Shown here: positions 50,961 through 60,066 of the stretch, piece by piece | Position numbering within the stretch: the first letter of the stretch is position 1 | Layout of the letters: each line of letters begins with the position of its first letter | DNA from: Sphingomonas jatrophae | GTDB lineage: Bacteria; Pseudomonadota; Alphaproteobacteria; Sphingomonadales; Sphingomonadaceae | Length of the DNA: 64,000 nt | Direction: 5' to 3' | Assembly: GCF_900113315.1 (NCBI RefSeq) | Contig: NZ_FOZG01000003.1 | Location: 310,001-374,000 of the forward strand | The notes under the pieces: generated by a model | Database searches by the model: none | Seen by the model: only the letters and a program-made list of their open reading frames with translations | Told to the model about the DNA's origin: nothing | Program-made: the position numbers and the translations under genes

Positions 50961-52454
50961 TCAGCCGAGCGCGCGTTCGATCAGCGCGCGGGTGGAGGCG
51001 TCGAAGTCCCCGGTCCCGTCCTGCTCGATGCTGCGAGCGATCTCCTTGCCCAGCTCCACCCCGAACTGGTCGAACGGATTGATGCCGATCATCGTCGCCG
51101 ACACGAAGGTGCGATGCTCGTAGAAGGCGAGCAGCGCGCCGAGCCGCGCGGGATCTAGCCGATCGAGCAGGATCGTCGTTGACGGGCGATCGCCCGGATA
51201 GTCACGCGCCGGGTCTTGCCGGTTGGCGCGTCCCTGCATGAGCGCCGCCCCTTGCGCGAAGGCATTGACCAGCAGCGCACGGTGGTGCGCCTCATCCAGC
51301 GCATGCCCCGGCTCGATCACCGCGACGAACTCGACCGGCACGAGGTGCGTGCCCTGATGCAGCAGCTGGAACACGGCATGCTGCGCATCGGTGCCGGTGC
51401 CGCCCCAGGTGATCGGCGCGCTTGACCGATCGAGCGGCGCGCCGTCCGCGGTGACGCGCTTGCCGTTCGACTCCATCTCCAGCTGCTGGAGATAGGGAGG
51501 AAGCAGCCGCAGCCGCTCGTCATAGGCGAACACCGCACGTGTCTCGCAATGGCGCAGCTGCGCGTAGAACAGGTCTGAAAAAGCAGCGAGGATGGGTGCG
51601 TTGCGCTCCGGCGGGGCGAGACGGAAATGCCGGTCCATGGCGGCGGCGCCCTCCAGCAGCTCCTCGAACGCGGCCCAGCCGAGCGCCAGCGCGGCGGGGA
51701 AGCCGATCGACGACCAGAGCGAGTAACGGCCGCCGACCGATTCGGCGAAGGGCAGCACCCGCGTTTCGTCGACGCCCCACTCCACCGCCTTGTCCGGCGC
51801 CGCGGTTATCGCGACGACGCGGCCATAAGGATCGTCGACGCCATTCTCCTCCAGCCACGCCAGCGCCGAGGCGGCGTTCAGCATCGTCTCGCCCGTCGTG
51901 AACGTCTTGGAGGCGACCGCGATCAACGTCGCCTGCGGGTCGAACCGGCTGAACACCGCCTCGAGCGCGGTTCCGTCGACATTGGAGACGATTGCGGTGT
52001 CATAGCGATCCGCATCGCGGCCGAGCGCGTCGAGCAGCAGCTCCGGCCCGAGGGCCGAGCCGCCGATGCCGATGTGCAGGACATGCCGGATCGGCCCCAG
52101 CGCCTCCGCCTCGATGGCGTCGATCAGCGCCCGCATCCGTGCGCGGAAGGCGCTCGCCCGCGCCACGCTCTCCGGCGCGCCCTGCCCCCGCTCGGCCGGA
52201 TGCTCGGCGGCGCGCCCCTCGCTCGGGTTCACCACGGCGCCGGTGAACAGCCGCTCGCGCGCGGCGGAAAGGCCGTTCGCCTCGGCCAGCGCCAGAAAGC
52301 CGTCGAGCAGCGGGCGGGACAGATGTGTCTTGGCCAGATCGAAGCGGATGCCCGCTTCCTCGACCACCAGCCGGGACAGGCGATCGGGTTCCGCCTCGAA
52401 CAGCGCGGTCAGCGTGCTGCGCTCGATCGATTCGATGTCCGACCAGGTTGCCAT
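50961..52454 (-). CDS. pgi: Glucose-6-phosphate isomerase
   Basis: 497 residues from the ATG of MATWSDIESIERS; GAGGAG lies 6 bp upstream of it, and a second ATG sits one codon earlier. HIGIGGSALGPELLLDAL, SKTFTTGETMLNA, ITWGGTGTDAQHAVFQLLHQ and GINPFDQFGVELGK are the standard signatures, and ESNGKRV is present. It interconverts glucose 6-phosphate and fructose 6-phosphate, linking central metabolism to GDP-mannose/GDP-fucose and UDP-glucose supply. The open frame runs far upstream antisense to the signal peptidase and rnc genes; that part is not coding. Confidence 0.95.
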   Translation of the reverse strand: MATWSDIESIERSTLTALFEAEPDRLSRLVVEEAGIRFDLAKTHLSRPLLDGFLALAEANGLSAARERLFTGAVVNPSEGRAAEHPAERGQGAPESVARASAFRARMRALIDAIEAEALGPIRHVLHIGIGGSALGPELLLDALGRDADRYDTAIVSNVDGTALEAVFSRFDPQATLIAVASKTFTTGETMLNAASALAWLEENGVDDPYGRVVAITAAPDKAVEWGVDETRVLPFAESVGGRYSLWSSIGFPAALALGWAAFEELLEGAAAMDRHFRLAPPERNAPILAAFSDLFYAQLRHCETRAVFAYDERLRLLPPYLQQLEMESNGKRVTADGAPLDRSSAPITWGGTGTDAQHAVFQLLHQGTHLVPVEFVAVIEPGHALDEAHHRALLVNAFAQGAALMQGRANRQDPARDYPGDRPSTTILLDRLDPARLGALLAFYEHRTFVSATMIGINPFDQFGVELGKEIARSIEQDGTGDFDASTRALIERALG

Positions 52455-52520
52455 CATGCTCTCCTCACTGCGGCGAACGGCTTGACCGGCTTCTCCGTCG
52501 CCCGCAAGGCGTTGCCTGCG

Positions 52521-53222
52521 ATGCCTGCACCATTGCGGCTTCTTCTCACCCTGATCGTCCTGCTCGGTGCGGGCCTGTTGGTCGGCGCGTCGTTCGCCCG
52601 CACGCACAAGGTGACGGGCAGCGCGATGATGCCCACCCTGTGGCCGGGGGACCGGTTGCTGGTCCGCCCGCTCCGCGGCGGGGACCTGCCGGCCCGCGGC
52701 GCGGTGGTGCTGGTGCAGGATGGCCCGGTGCTGCGCGCCACGCGGCTGATCGGCCTGCCGGGCGACCGCATCGGCGCGACCGAGAGCGGCCTGCGCTTCG
52801 ACGGCCGCGTGCTGCCACGCTTCCGTGTCGCCGATTTCGTGCTGCCCGCGACGGCGGGCCTGCCCTGTCCGGTCGCCCCGACAGGCGGCACCTGCCGCAT
52901 CGCGCGCTATCGGGAGATGACCCGCGACGGCCGCTACCGCGATGTGCTGCCGGGTGGCAGCGCGCGGCCGGATGCGCGCGTGCCGGCAGGCCAGATGCTG
53001 CTCCTGGGCGATGCGCGCGGCGGTGCGGTGCCCCGCCTTGTCCCGCTGGAGACGCTGAAAGGTCGCGCGACCAAGATCCTGTGGTCGAGCACCGGAGAGA
53101 TCGGCTGGACCCGCTTCTGGCGCTGGGGCGAGACGCTGCGGCCGGGGCGTATCCTGTTGCCGCTCGACCGCGGGACGGGGGAGGCGAAGCAGCGCGATGA
53201 CGAACGCCGCAGATCGTTGTAG
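52521..53222 (+). CDS. Signal peptidase I homologue lacking the catalytic Ser/Lys dyad
   Basis: 233 residues with one N-terminal membrane helix (residues about 6-26, RLLLTLIVLLGAGLLVGAS) and the S26 fold. In signal peptidase I the nucleophile sits before M-x-P-T-L; here the sequence is GSAMMPTLWPGD and the position is Ala35. The general-base lysine in the KR-V/I-I-GLPGD block is Thr74 in ATRLIGLPGDRI. The third block (GDNRDNSxDSR) is reduced to LGDARGGA. So the fold is preserved while all catalytic blocks are degenerate. It occupies the lepB place upstream of rnc and era, with 9 bp to rnc. It may be a pseudoenzyme with a chaperone or adaptor role, with the active enzyme encoded elsewhere. The frame is intact, so it is not an obvious pseudogene. 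Confidence 0.8.
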   Translation: MPAPLRLLLTLIVLLGAGLLVGASFARTHKVTGSAMMPTLWPGDRLLVRPLRGGDLPARGAVVLVQDGPVLRATRLIGLPGDRIGATESGLRFDGRVLPRFRVADFVLPATAGLPCPVAPTGGTCRIARYREMTRDGRYRDVLPGGSARPDARVPAGQMLLLGDARGGAVPRLVPLETLKGRATKILWSSTGEIGWTRFWRWGETLRPGRILLPLDRGTGEAKQRDDERRRSL

Positions 53223-53231
53223 GCGGGCGCG

Positions 53232-53897
53232 ATGACGCCAGACCCCGCTTGGCTGGAACGCCTGATCGGCACCCGCCCCAACGACCCCGGATTGTTCGCC
53301 CGCGCGCTGACGCACAGCAGCGTCGCCGATGCGCCCAGCTACGAGCGGCTGGAGTTCCTCGGCGATCGCGTGCTCGGCCTCAACATGGCGGCCTGGCTGT
53401 ACGAGCTGTTCCCCGACGAGCCGGAGGGCAAGCTGTCTCGCCGCTTCAACGCGCTGGTCGATGGCGCCACCTGTGCGGAGATTGCGCGGGAGCTCGGCAT
53501 TCCCGGCCAGCTGCGCCTCGGCAAGCAGGCGCGGGACGACGGCGCCGCCGATAGCGACAATGTGCTGGGGGACGTGACGGAGGCGCTGCTCGGCGCCCTG
53601 TGGCTGGATCAGGGGGCCGACGCGGCGCGCGCGCTCGTCCGCCGTGCCTGGGCGGATCATGTCGATACGCGCGAACGCGCACCGCGCCATCCCAAGTCCG
53701 CATTGCAGGAATGGGCCGCCGCCAACCGCTGCAAGCCGCCCGTCTACACGCTGGAGGATCGCTCCGGTCCGCAGCACGCGCCCGTCTTCCGCGTCCGCGT
53801 CGAGGTGCCGAACCGCGCCGCGGCCGACGCCACCGGTACCAGCAAGCAGGAAGCCGAAACCGCCGCCGCCAAGGCCCTGCTGGAGAAGCTCGCATGA
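53232..53897 (+). CDS. rnc: Ribonuclease III
   Basis: 221 residues. The RNase III signature ERLEFLGDRVLGL is present, with the catalytic acids at E41, D45 and the later DVTEALLGALW segment; the C-terminal double-stranded-RNA-binding domain (SALQEWAAANRCKPP to EAETAAAKALLEKL) is complete. It processes rRNA precursors and double-stranded RNA. It overlaps era by 4 bp (ATGA), the common rnc-era coupling. Confidence 0.96.
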   Translation: MTPDPAWLERLIGTRPNDPGLFARALTHSSVADAPSYERLEFLGDRVLGLNMAAWLYELFPDEPEGKLSRRFNALVDGATCAEIARELGIPGQLRLGKQARDDGAADSDNVLGDVTEALLGALWLDQGADAARALVRRAWADHVDTRERAPRHPKSALQEWAAANRCKPPVYTLEDRSGPQHAPVFRVRVEVPNRAAADATGTSKQEAETAAAKALLEKLA

Positions 53898-54796
53898 CGC
53901 CCGAACAGACACGCTGCGGCGTGGTCGCCGTGGTCGGCGCGCCCAATGCCGGCAAGTCCACGCTGGTCAACGCGCTCGTCGGTCAGAAGATCGCCATCGT
54001 CAGCCCCAAGGCGCAGACCACGCGCACCCGCCTGATGGGCATCGCACTCGCAGACGAAGCGCAGCTGCTGCTGGTCGATACCCCCGGCATCTTCGATCCG
54101 CGCCGCCGGCTCGACCGCGCGATGGTTGCGGCGGCATGGGGCGGCGCGCAGGATGCGGACCTGATCGCCTTCGTCGTCGATGCGCAGGCGGGCTTCACCC
54201 GCCGCATCCAGGCGCTTGCCGAAGCGATCAAGGAGCGGCGCGAGCCCAAGCTGCTCGTGCTGAACAAGGTGGACGCGACCGCGAAGGAGAAATTGCTCGA
54301 CCTCACCGTCGCGCTCCATGCCGCGGTCGAGCCCGAACAGGTGCTGATGGTGTCCGCGCTGACCGGCGACGGTGTCGGTGACCTCAAGTCCGCGCTCGCC
54401 GCGCGCGTGCCCGCCGGGCCGTGGCTGTTCCCCGAGGATCAGGTGTCCGATGCGACCGACCGGATGCTGGCGGCCGAGGTGACGCGCGAGCAGATCTTCC
54501 TCCAGCTCCACGCCGAACTGCCCTACGCCTCCGCGGTCGAGACGGAGAAATATGAGGAGCGGCGCGATGGATCGGTGGCGATCCACCAGCAGATCCTCGT
54601 CGCCCGCGATAGCCAGAAGGCGATCGTGCTGGGCGCCCGCGGCGCCCGGTTGAAGGAGATCGGCGCCCGCGCCCGCGCCGAACTCGCGCGGCTGCTCGAG
54701 CGCAAGGTCCACCTCTTCCTTCACGTGAAGGTCAATCCGAAGTGGGAGGAGGATCGCGGCCTCTACCGAGAGATCGGGCTCGACTGGGTGGAATAG
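53894..54796 (+). CDS. era: GTPase Era
   Basis: 300 residues. G1 is GAPNAGKST, the G2 effector region KAQTTRTRLMG, G3 DTPGIF and G4 NKVD; the C-terminal KH domain has the ERKVHLFLHVKVNPKW end. Era binds the 3' end of 16S rRNA and helps assemble the small ribosomal subunit at the membrane. It starts inside the rnc stop codon. Confidence 0.96.
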   Translation: MTPEQTRCGVVAVVGAPNAGKSTLVNALVGQKIAIVSPKAQTTRTRLMGIALADEAQLLLVDTPGIFDPRRRLDRAMVAAAWGGAQDADLIAFVVDAQAGFTRRIQALAEAIKERREPKLLVLNKVDATAKEKLLDLTVALHAAVEPEQVLMVSALTGDGVGDLKSALAARVPAGPWLFPEDQVSDATDRMLAAEVTREQIFLQLHAELPYASAVETEKYEERRDGSVAIHQQILVARDSQKAIVLGARGARLKEIGARARAELARLLERKVHLFLHVKVNPKWEEDRGLYREIGLDWVE

Positions 54797-54857
54797 ACTC
54801 TTTTCGAGCAACACTTCGTCAGCGGAACGACTCGGCCGTCGCTGCGTCGGACGCGGC

Positions 54858-55463
54858 ATGGCAGACGAACCGCAGAGCGTCGGCGACATCCTCGACCGGC
54901 TGGATCAATTGGCCGACGAGAAGGATCAGGTCGCGCTCGGCGACATGATCGAGGCCTTCGGCCACCGCGCCTACGGCCCGTTCCTGATCGTGCTGCCGCT
55001 GATCGAGCTCAGCCCGGTCGGCGGCATTCCCGGCGTGCCGACCGTGCTGGCCGCGATCATCGTGCTGCTCGCTGCGCAGATGCTGTTCGGGCGCAAGCAT
55101 ATGTGGCTGCCGGGCTGGCTGAGACGGCGCTCGGTCAAGGCCAAGCGGATGCACAAGGCGGTCGCCAAGGTCCGGCCCGTCGGTGAGCGGATGGATCGCT
55201 GGTTCCATGGCCGGCTGGAGAGCCTGACCAGCGGGCCGGCCGTGCGCGTGGCCGCTGCCGCCTCCATCCTGTTGGCCGCGACCGTGCCGCCGCTGGAACT
55301 GCTACCCTTCGCCAGCAGCGCGCCGATGCTCGCCATCGCAGCATTCGGCGTCGCGCTGCTGGTGCGGGATGGCGTGCTGATGATCGTCGCCAGCCTGCTT
55401 GCGACCGCCGCACTCGGCATCGGGATCGGGTTGCTCGGTAGCGGCGCCGGGCAAGGCAGCTGA
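54858..55463 (+). CDS. exoD: ExoD-family membrane protein
   Basis: 201 residues. AFGHRAYGPFLIVLPLIELS and PVGGIPGVPTVLAAIIVLL form the ExoD signature; three to four hydrophobic segments follow, with KHMWLPGWLRRRSVK in the central loop. ExoD was found in rhizobial exopolysaccharide and alkali-tolerance mutants; the molecular role is not settled. It lies 61 bp after era on the same strand and converges on the sirtuin gene. Confidence 0.88.
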   Translation: MADEPQSVGDILDRLDQLADEKDQVALGDMIEAFGHRAYGPFLIVLPLIELSPVGGIPGVPTVLAAIIVLLAAQMLFGRKHMWLPGWLRRRSVKAKRMHKAVAKVRPVGERMDRWFHGRLESLTSGPAVRVAAAASILLAATVPPLELLPFASSAPMLAIAAFGVALLVRDGVLMIVASLLATAALGIGIGLLGSGAGQGS

Positions 55464-55479
55464 CACGCGCCCCTGCCGC

Positions 55480-56184
<705 letters not shown>

Positions 56185-56289
56185 GCCGGCAGCTTAGCCG
56201 AGCGGCTCGGCGCCTTCCACGGGCGCTAATGCGAGGTCGGAAGGTTTGTCGCCCGCGATGGATCCTTCGATGCCAGGTGAGCCAAATGG

Positions 56290-56318
56290 AAAAAGGGCGG
56301 CCCCTCACGGAGCCGCCC
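56290..56318 (-). terminator. Rho-independent terminator of the tonB-exbB-exbD-exbD operon
   Basis: On the minus strand GGGCGGCTCC, loop GTGA and GGGGCCGCCC form a 10-bp stem (one G-T pair) followed by TTTTT. It begins 26 bp past the exbD stop. This is the clearest intrinsic terminator in the window. Confidence 0.85.
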
Positions 56319-56344
56319 TCTTCCTGTTCGATCAAGCTTTCGGC

Positions 56345-56779
56345 TCAGCCGCCGTAATTGGCGTAAGCCTCGTTGCCGACGAAACCCATCTTCTCGACGT
56401 TCGCCCGCTTGGTCACCGCGAGCACCTCGTCGACGATGCTGTACCGCGCCTGCGGGTCGGGCTGCACGTGCAGCTCGGGCACCGGGTTCATCACCTGGGT
56501 CTGATCGAGATACTGACGCAGCACGATCAGGCTGACCGGTGCGCCGTTCCACATCACGGTGCCGGCCGGATCGACGGTGATCTTGTTCTTGATCGGGTCG
56601 ATTGGCGGCGGGTTGGAGTTGGGATTGTCGACCGGAAGATCCAGTTTCACCGCGTGGGTCTGGATCGGAATGGTCAGAATGAACATGATGAGCAGCACGA
56701 GCAGGACGTCGATCAACGGCGTCATGTTCATGTCCATCATCGGCTCGCCTTCGGCCTTGCCGCCGCCTGACATCGCCAT
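56345..56779 (-). CDS. exbD: Biopolymer transport protein ExbD (second copy)
   Basis: 144 residues with one N-terminal membrane helix (DVLLVLLIMFILTIPI) carrying the functional Asp in MTPLIDVLLV, then a periplasmic domain. ExbD with ExbB uses the proton gradient to energise TonB. It is the last gene of the operon and follows the first exbD by 26 bp, with CAGGAG just before its ATG. Its periplasmic part differs from the first copy (it contains a PNSNPPPIDPIKNKITV stretch), so the two are not redundant duplicates. Confidence 0.9.
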   Translation of the reverse strand: MAMSGGGKAEGEPMMDMNMTPLIDVLLVLLIMFILTIPIQTHAVKLDLPVDNPNSNPPPIDPIKNKITVDPAGTVMWNGAPVSLIVLRQYLDQTQVMNPVPELHVQPDPQARYSIVDEVLAVTKRANVEKMGFVGNEAYANYGG

Positions 56780-56805
56780 AACAGCTACTCCTGAGTGTCC
56801 GGCGC

Positions 56806-57288
56806 TTACAGGCGCGGATTAACGGTGCCCGCGGGCGGTTCGGAGATGAAGCCCACGCGGATGAAGCCGGCGCGCTGCAGATTGGTCATCGCGCCACCGA
56901 CGCAACGCCACGGCGTGTTGATGTCACCGCGGATGTGCGCCTCGGGCAACTCCAGCCCTGCGGCGGTCGGGCCACCCTGCTTGTCGATCTCGAGCTTGAG
57001 CTTGGTGACCGCACGGTCGAGCAGTTCCTGCGGCGTCACCGGGGTCTGGCCCCAATAGACTTCGCAAGCGCCGCCAGGGCCGCCGCGGACGGACAGGACG
57101 ACATTCTCCGGCTTGGAGACGGTCGGTTCGAACACAACGTTGGGCAGTTTCACCGGCACCGTCTGAATGGCGACGGGAACGGTGATGAGGAAGATGATGA
57201 GCAGCACCAGCATGACGTCGACGAGCGGCGTCGTGTTGATGTCCGACATCGGGCTGTCGTCGTCGGCGGGTCCGGCGCTCATGGCCAT
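56806..57288 (-). CDS. exbD: Biopolymer transport protein ExbD (first copy)
   Basis: 160 residues. The single membrane helix DVMLVLLIIFLITVPVAI carries the essential Asp in NTTPLVDVML. The periplasmic domain has two cysteines (GGACEVYWG and PWRCVGGAM) that could bond; the second ExbD has none. It forms the motor with ExbB and TonB. A hairpin in the 97-bp gap from exbB may lower its expression relative to ExbB. Confidence 0.9.
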   Translation of the reverse strand: MAMSAGPADDDSPMSDINTTPLVDVMLVLLIIFLITVPVAIQTVPVKLPNVVFEPTVSKPENVVLSVRGGPGGACEVYWGQTPVTPQELLDRAVTKLKLEIDKQGGPTAAGLELPEAHIRGDINTPWRCVGGAMTNLQRAGFIRVGFISEPPAGTVNPRL

Positions 57289-57342
57289 CGGCTAATGATC
57301 CTGTGTTCGTATCTGAGACCCGGCCTCTTGGCCTGGCGAACA

Positions 57343-57375
57343 GCCGGGGTGGCGGTCGATCCCCACCGCCCCGGC
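57343..57375 (-). promoter_or_regulatory. Intercistronic hairpin between exbB and the first exbD
   Basis: GCCGGGG (57343-57349) pairs with CCCCGGC (57369-57375), and CGGT (57353-57356) with ACCG (57365-57368), giving an 11-bp stem with a 3-nt bulge. It may attenuate transcription or stabilise the exbB message. Confidence 0.5.
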
Positions 57376-57385
57376 GTCGTCCGGG

Positions 57386-58147
57386 TTACGCCTTCGGGTT
57401 GACCGCAGCCGAACCCGTCTTCAGCGGCGGGGTCGGGGCAGTGCGCGCAGCGGCGATCTGCGGCTTCACCTTGCCGCCCGACACCATGTAGCCATGCAGG
57501 TCGGTCGAGAACGCCGACAGCTGCTCCGCGATCACCTTGTTGCGACGGATCAGCCAGTTGTAGCCGAGCACCGCAGGAACCGCGACGACCAGACCGATGG
57601 CGGTCATGATGAGCGCCTCACCGACCGGACCGGCGACCGCGTCGATCGACGCCTGACCCGACGCACCGATCTTCACCAGAGCGCGGTAGATGCCGATCAC
57701 GGTGCCGAGCAGACCGACGAACGGCGAGGTCGAACCGACGGTGGCGAGCACCGCGAGGCCGTTGCCGAGCTTCGAGTTCACGGCAGCCTGGCTGCGGCCG
57801 AGCGAGCCCAGCAGCCACTCATGCTGGTCGACCGGATCGGTCAGCAGCTTGTGCTCCTCCTCGGCACGCAGGCCGTCGTCGACGATCTGACGGTAGGCGG
57901 AGTTCTTCTCGAGCTTGTTCATGCCGTCGCGCAGCGAGGGGTTGCCCCAGAAGCTGGTGCGGGTGCGCTTCGCCTGGTTGAGGATCTTCTGCTGCTCGAA
58001 GAGCTTCGTGAAGATGATGTACCAGGAGGCCGCGGACATGATCACCAGGATGATGAAGATGGTCCACGCGATGGTGCCGCCCTGCTCGAGCGCAGCCATC
58101 AGGCCGTAGGGATTGTCGGCGGGAGGAGCGCCAGCGGGAGTAGCCAT
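57386..58147 (-). CDS. exbB: Biopolymer transport protein ExbB (MotA/TolQ family)
   Basis: 253 residues. Three membrane helices: about 23-43 (GTIAWTIFIILVIMSAASWY), about 131-151 (ATVGSTSPFVGLLGTVIGIY) and about 175-195 (EALIMTAIGLVVAVPAVL), the last two with the family's conserved motifs. A cytoplasmic region follows the first helix, and the tail is Pro/Ala-rich. ExbB forms the pentameric proton channel of the TonB motor. Hairpins in the spacers on both sides of the gene may set its dosage. Confidence 0.94.
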   Translation of the reverse strand: MATPAGAPPADNPYGLMAALEQGGTIAWTIFIILVIMSAASWYIIFTKLFEQQKILNQAKRTRTSFWGNPSLRDGMNKLEKNSAYRQIVDDGLRAEEEHKLLTDPVDQHEWLLGSLGRSQAAVNSKLGNGLAVLATVGSTSPFVGLLGTVIGIYRALVKIGASGQASIDAVAGPVGEALIMTAIGLVVAVPAVLGYNWLIRRNKVIAEQLSAFSTDLHGYMVSGGKVKPQIAAARTAPTPPLKTGSAAVNPKA

Positions 58148-58194
58148 GAAGTTTTGCCTTCCTCTTGATCGATACGTGCTGATGGTCGTGTGAC

Positions 58195-58220
58195 CGTCCG
58201 CGGCGTCCAGGCCGCGGACG
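58195..58220 (-). promoter_or_regulatory. Intercistronic hairpin between tonB and exbB
   Basis: CGTCCGCGGC (58195-58204) and GCCGCGGACG (58211-58220) form a perfect 10-bp stem with a 6-nt loop, 8 bp past the tonB stop. There is no T-tract. It could partly terminate or protect the tonB message. Confidence 0.55.
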
Positions 58221-58228
58221 AGGCTTCG

Positions 58229-58900
58229 TCAGTCTTGCGGAATCACCCACCGGAACGACAGGGATGCCTTGGACGCGATCGGATTGCCCGTCGCATCCTG
58301 TGCGGCGCTGTAGCGGCCGCGCCGGGTGACGAGACGGCAGGTCGCGTCGTCCAGCGCGGACGACCCGCTGCTCGCCGTCACCACGCAGTTCTCGATGCGG
58401 CCCTGCGTGTTGATGGTGAAGCTGACAGACGTACGGCCCTGCTCCTCCGCGCGCAGCGCGCTCGGCGGATAGTCGTCGTTCGTCACCCACGAGCCGGGAT
58501 TGCCCTTGGCGCCAGCGGCCTTGGACACGGCAGGGGGAGCCGGCGGCGCAGGCGGCGCGGGCGGCGCAACCGGTGCGGTCGGCGTGATGACGGGCGGCGG
58601 CGCCTCACGCACCGTCTGGATCGGCGGCGCGCTGACGGTCGGCGGCGCCACGATCGGGGGCGGCGCCACGACCGGCGGCGGCTCGACCTTCTGTTCCGGC
58701 GGGGGTGGGGGCGGCGGCTCCTCCGGGGGAGGAGGTTCATCCTGCACGTCGAACGTCTTAAGGTCTTGGGCGACCTTCTTGACGACGTTGAACGCAAGCC
58801 CGGTAATGAAGGCGTAACCGATGAGCACGTGGAGCAGTGCCACGAGCCCGATCGCCACCACCTTCCGGGGGCTCATCGCGGGTTGGTCGACATAGGCCAT
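58229..58900 (-). CDS. tonB: Energy transducer TonB
   Basis: 223 residues from the ATG of MAYVDQPAMSPRK, with GGAGAG about 10 bp upstream; an ATG six codons earlier contains that ribosome binding site and is less likely. One membrane helix (VVAIGLVALLHVLIGYAFI), a long Pro-rich periplasmic linker (several runs of five or more prolines) and a C-terminal TonB domain (DYPPSALRAEEQGRTSVSF). It carries the proton-motive force to outer-membrane receptors, which are numerous in sphingomonads. It heads the operon; the promoter must lie within the 295-bp gap before the 59196 gene. Confidence 0.94.
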   Translation of the reverse strand: MAYVDQPAMSPRKVVAIGLVALLHVLIGYAFITGLAFNVVKKVAQDLKTFDVQDEPPPPEEPPPPPPPEQKVEPPPVVAPPPIVAPPTVSAPPIQTVREAPPPVITPTAPVAPPAPPAPPAPPAVSKAAGAKGNPGSWVTNDDYPPSALRAEEQGRTSVSFTINTQGRIENCVVTASSGSSALDDATCRLVTRRGRYSAAQDATGNPIASKASLSFRWVIPQD

Positions 58901-59195
58901 TAAACAGCGACTCTCCATCGAAACGGGCTGCGGGGCGCGTGTTCCGCCCGGGCGTGAGCCGCCCGTGGCCTTAGCTACGTCCTTGCCGTGCCTTTAGGCA
59001 TCTTGACGCTTGCGTGTGTCCATATCGCGACAGATTGAGCGTGGCAAACGCTCTTTCCGCTACGATTGCTCTCCTGGGACATAGGCATAGACAAGGGCGC
59101 GGGCGGCTTGCAAGCGCCGTTACGGGGATGGCAAGACCTTCGTGCATTCAGCCGGCCGATTGGCACCGGATCGGCACCCGATGGTTGGAGCGACC

Positions 59196-60050
59196 ATGCG
59201 CCTTTTCTCCCTTGTCGCGGCTTCGGCCACCCTGCTTGCCGTGTCCCCGGCACTTCACGCCCAATCGCCGGCCCCTGCCCCCACCGGAACGGCACCGGTG
59301 CGCGGCCTCAGCTATGCGGACCTCGTCGAACTGACGCTCGCGTCGCCGATCGTCGCTGGCGCCACCATCACGCGGGCGAGTCGCCTCAAGGGGGCGGATG
59401 CGGCGAACGTCCCCCCCGGCACGGCGCGCTTCTATGTCGAGGCGACGGTGGAAACCCTGCTGCGCGGCAGGAACGGCCTGTCCACCGCGGTCACCTATCT
59501 GGCCGACGTTCCGCTCGACGCGCGGGGCAAGGCGCCGAAACTCAAGAAGATGCGCGTGCTTCTTCTGGCGCAACCGGTGCCGGGCCAGCCCGCGTCGCTG
59601 CGTTTGTCCGCTCCGCAGGCGCAACTCGATTGGACGCCCGAGGCGGAGGCCCGGCTGCGCGACATCATCCGCGCGATCGTCGCACCGGATGCGCCGCCCG
59701 CCGTCACCGGCATCGCCAACGCCTTTCATGTCCCGGGATCGCTGCCCGGGGAAAGCGAGACGCAGATCTTCCTCGCCACCGCGGCGAACCGCCCGATCAG
59801 CCTGGCGGTGCTGCGCAAGCCGCAGGAGCAGCCGCGCTGGGCGGTGGCGCTGGGCGAGATGGTGGACGAGGCCGCCGCCCCGCCCGCGCGCGATACGCTG
59901 CTCTGGTATCGTCTCGCCTGCGGCTTGCCAGCCCGGCTCCCGGACAGCGCGCTGGCAAGCCTTTCGCCGGGCGATGCCGCCGCGGCGCGGACCGATTACC
60001 AGGTGATCAAGGCGGGCCTCGGCCCCTGCACCCGCTCGCTCCGGCGCTGA
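59196..60050 (+). CDS. Secreted hypothetical protein
   Basis: 284 residues from the ATG at 59196, which has GGAG 5 bp upstream and starts a proper signal peptide (MRLFSLVAASATLLAVSPAL, cut after LHA). The mature part begins Pro/Ala-rich, then shows an alpha/beta region (LSYADLVELTLASPIVAGAT, LLLAQPVPGQP, RLRDIIRAI) and two C-terminal cysteines. I do not recognise the family. It converges on folB with 16 bp between stops, and a weak promoter (TTGCTC to TAGACA) may precede it. Confidence 0.7.
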   Translation: MRLFSLVAASATLLAVSPALHAQSPAPAPTGTAPVRGLSYADLVELTLASPIVAGATITRASRLKGADAANVPPGTARFYVEATVETLLRGRNGLSTAVTYLADVPLDARGKAPKLKKMRVLLLAQPVPGQPASLRLSAPQAQLDWTPEAEARLRDIIRAIVAPDAPPAVTGIANAFHVPGSLPGESETQIFLATAANRPISLAVLRKPQEQPRWAVALGEMVDEAAAPPARDTLLWYRLACGLPARLPDSALASLSPGDAAAARTDYQVIKAGLGPCTRSLRR

Positions 60051-60066
60051 CGCACCGGCTTGGGCG

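Noticed and set aside
50961-53912. Apparent 983-residue protein containing glucose-6-phosphate isomerase
   Set aside because: The open frame simply continues upstream of the pgi ATG antisense to the signal-peptidase-like gene and rnc; the ribosome binding site and family N-terminus place the start at 52454.
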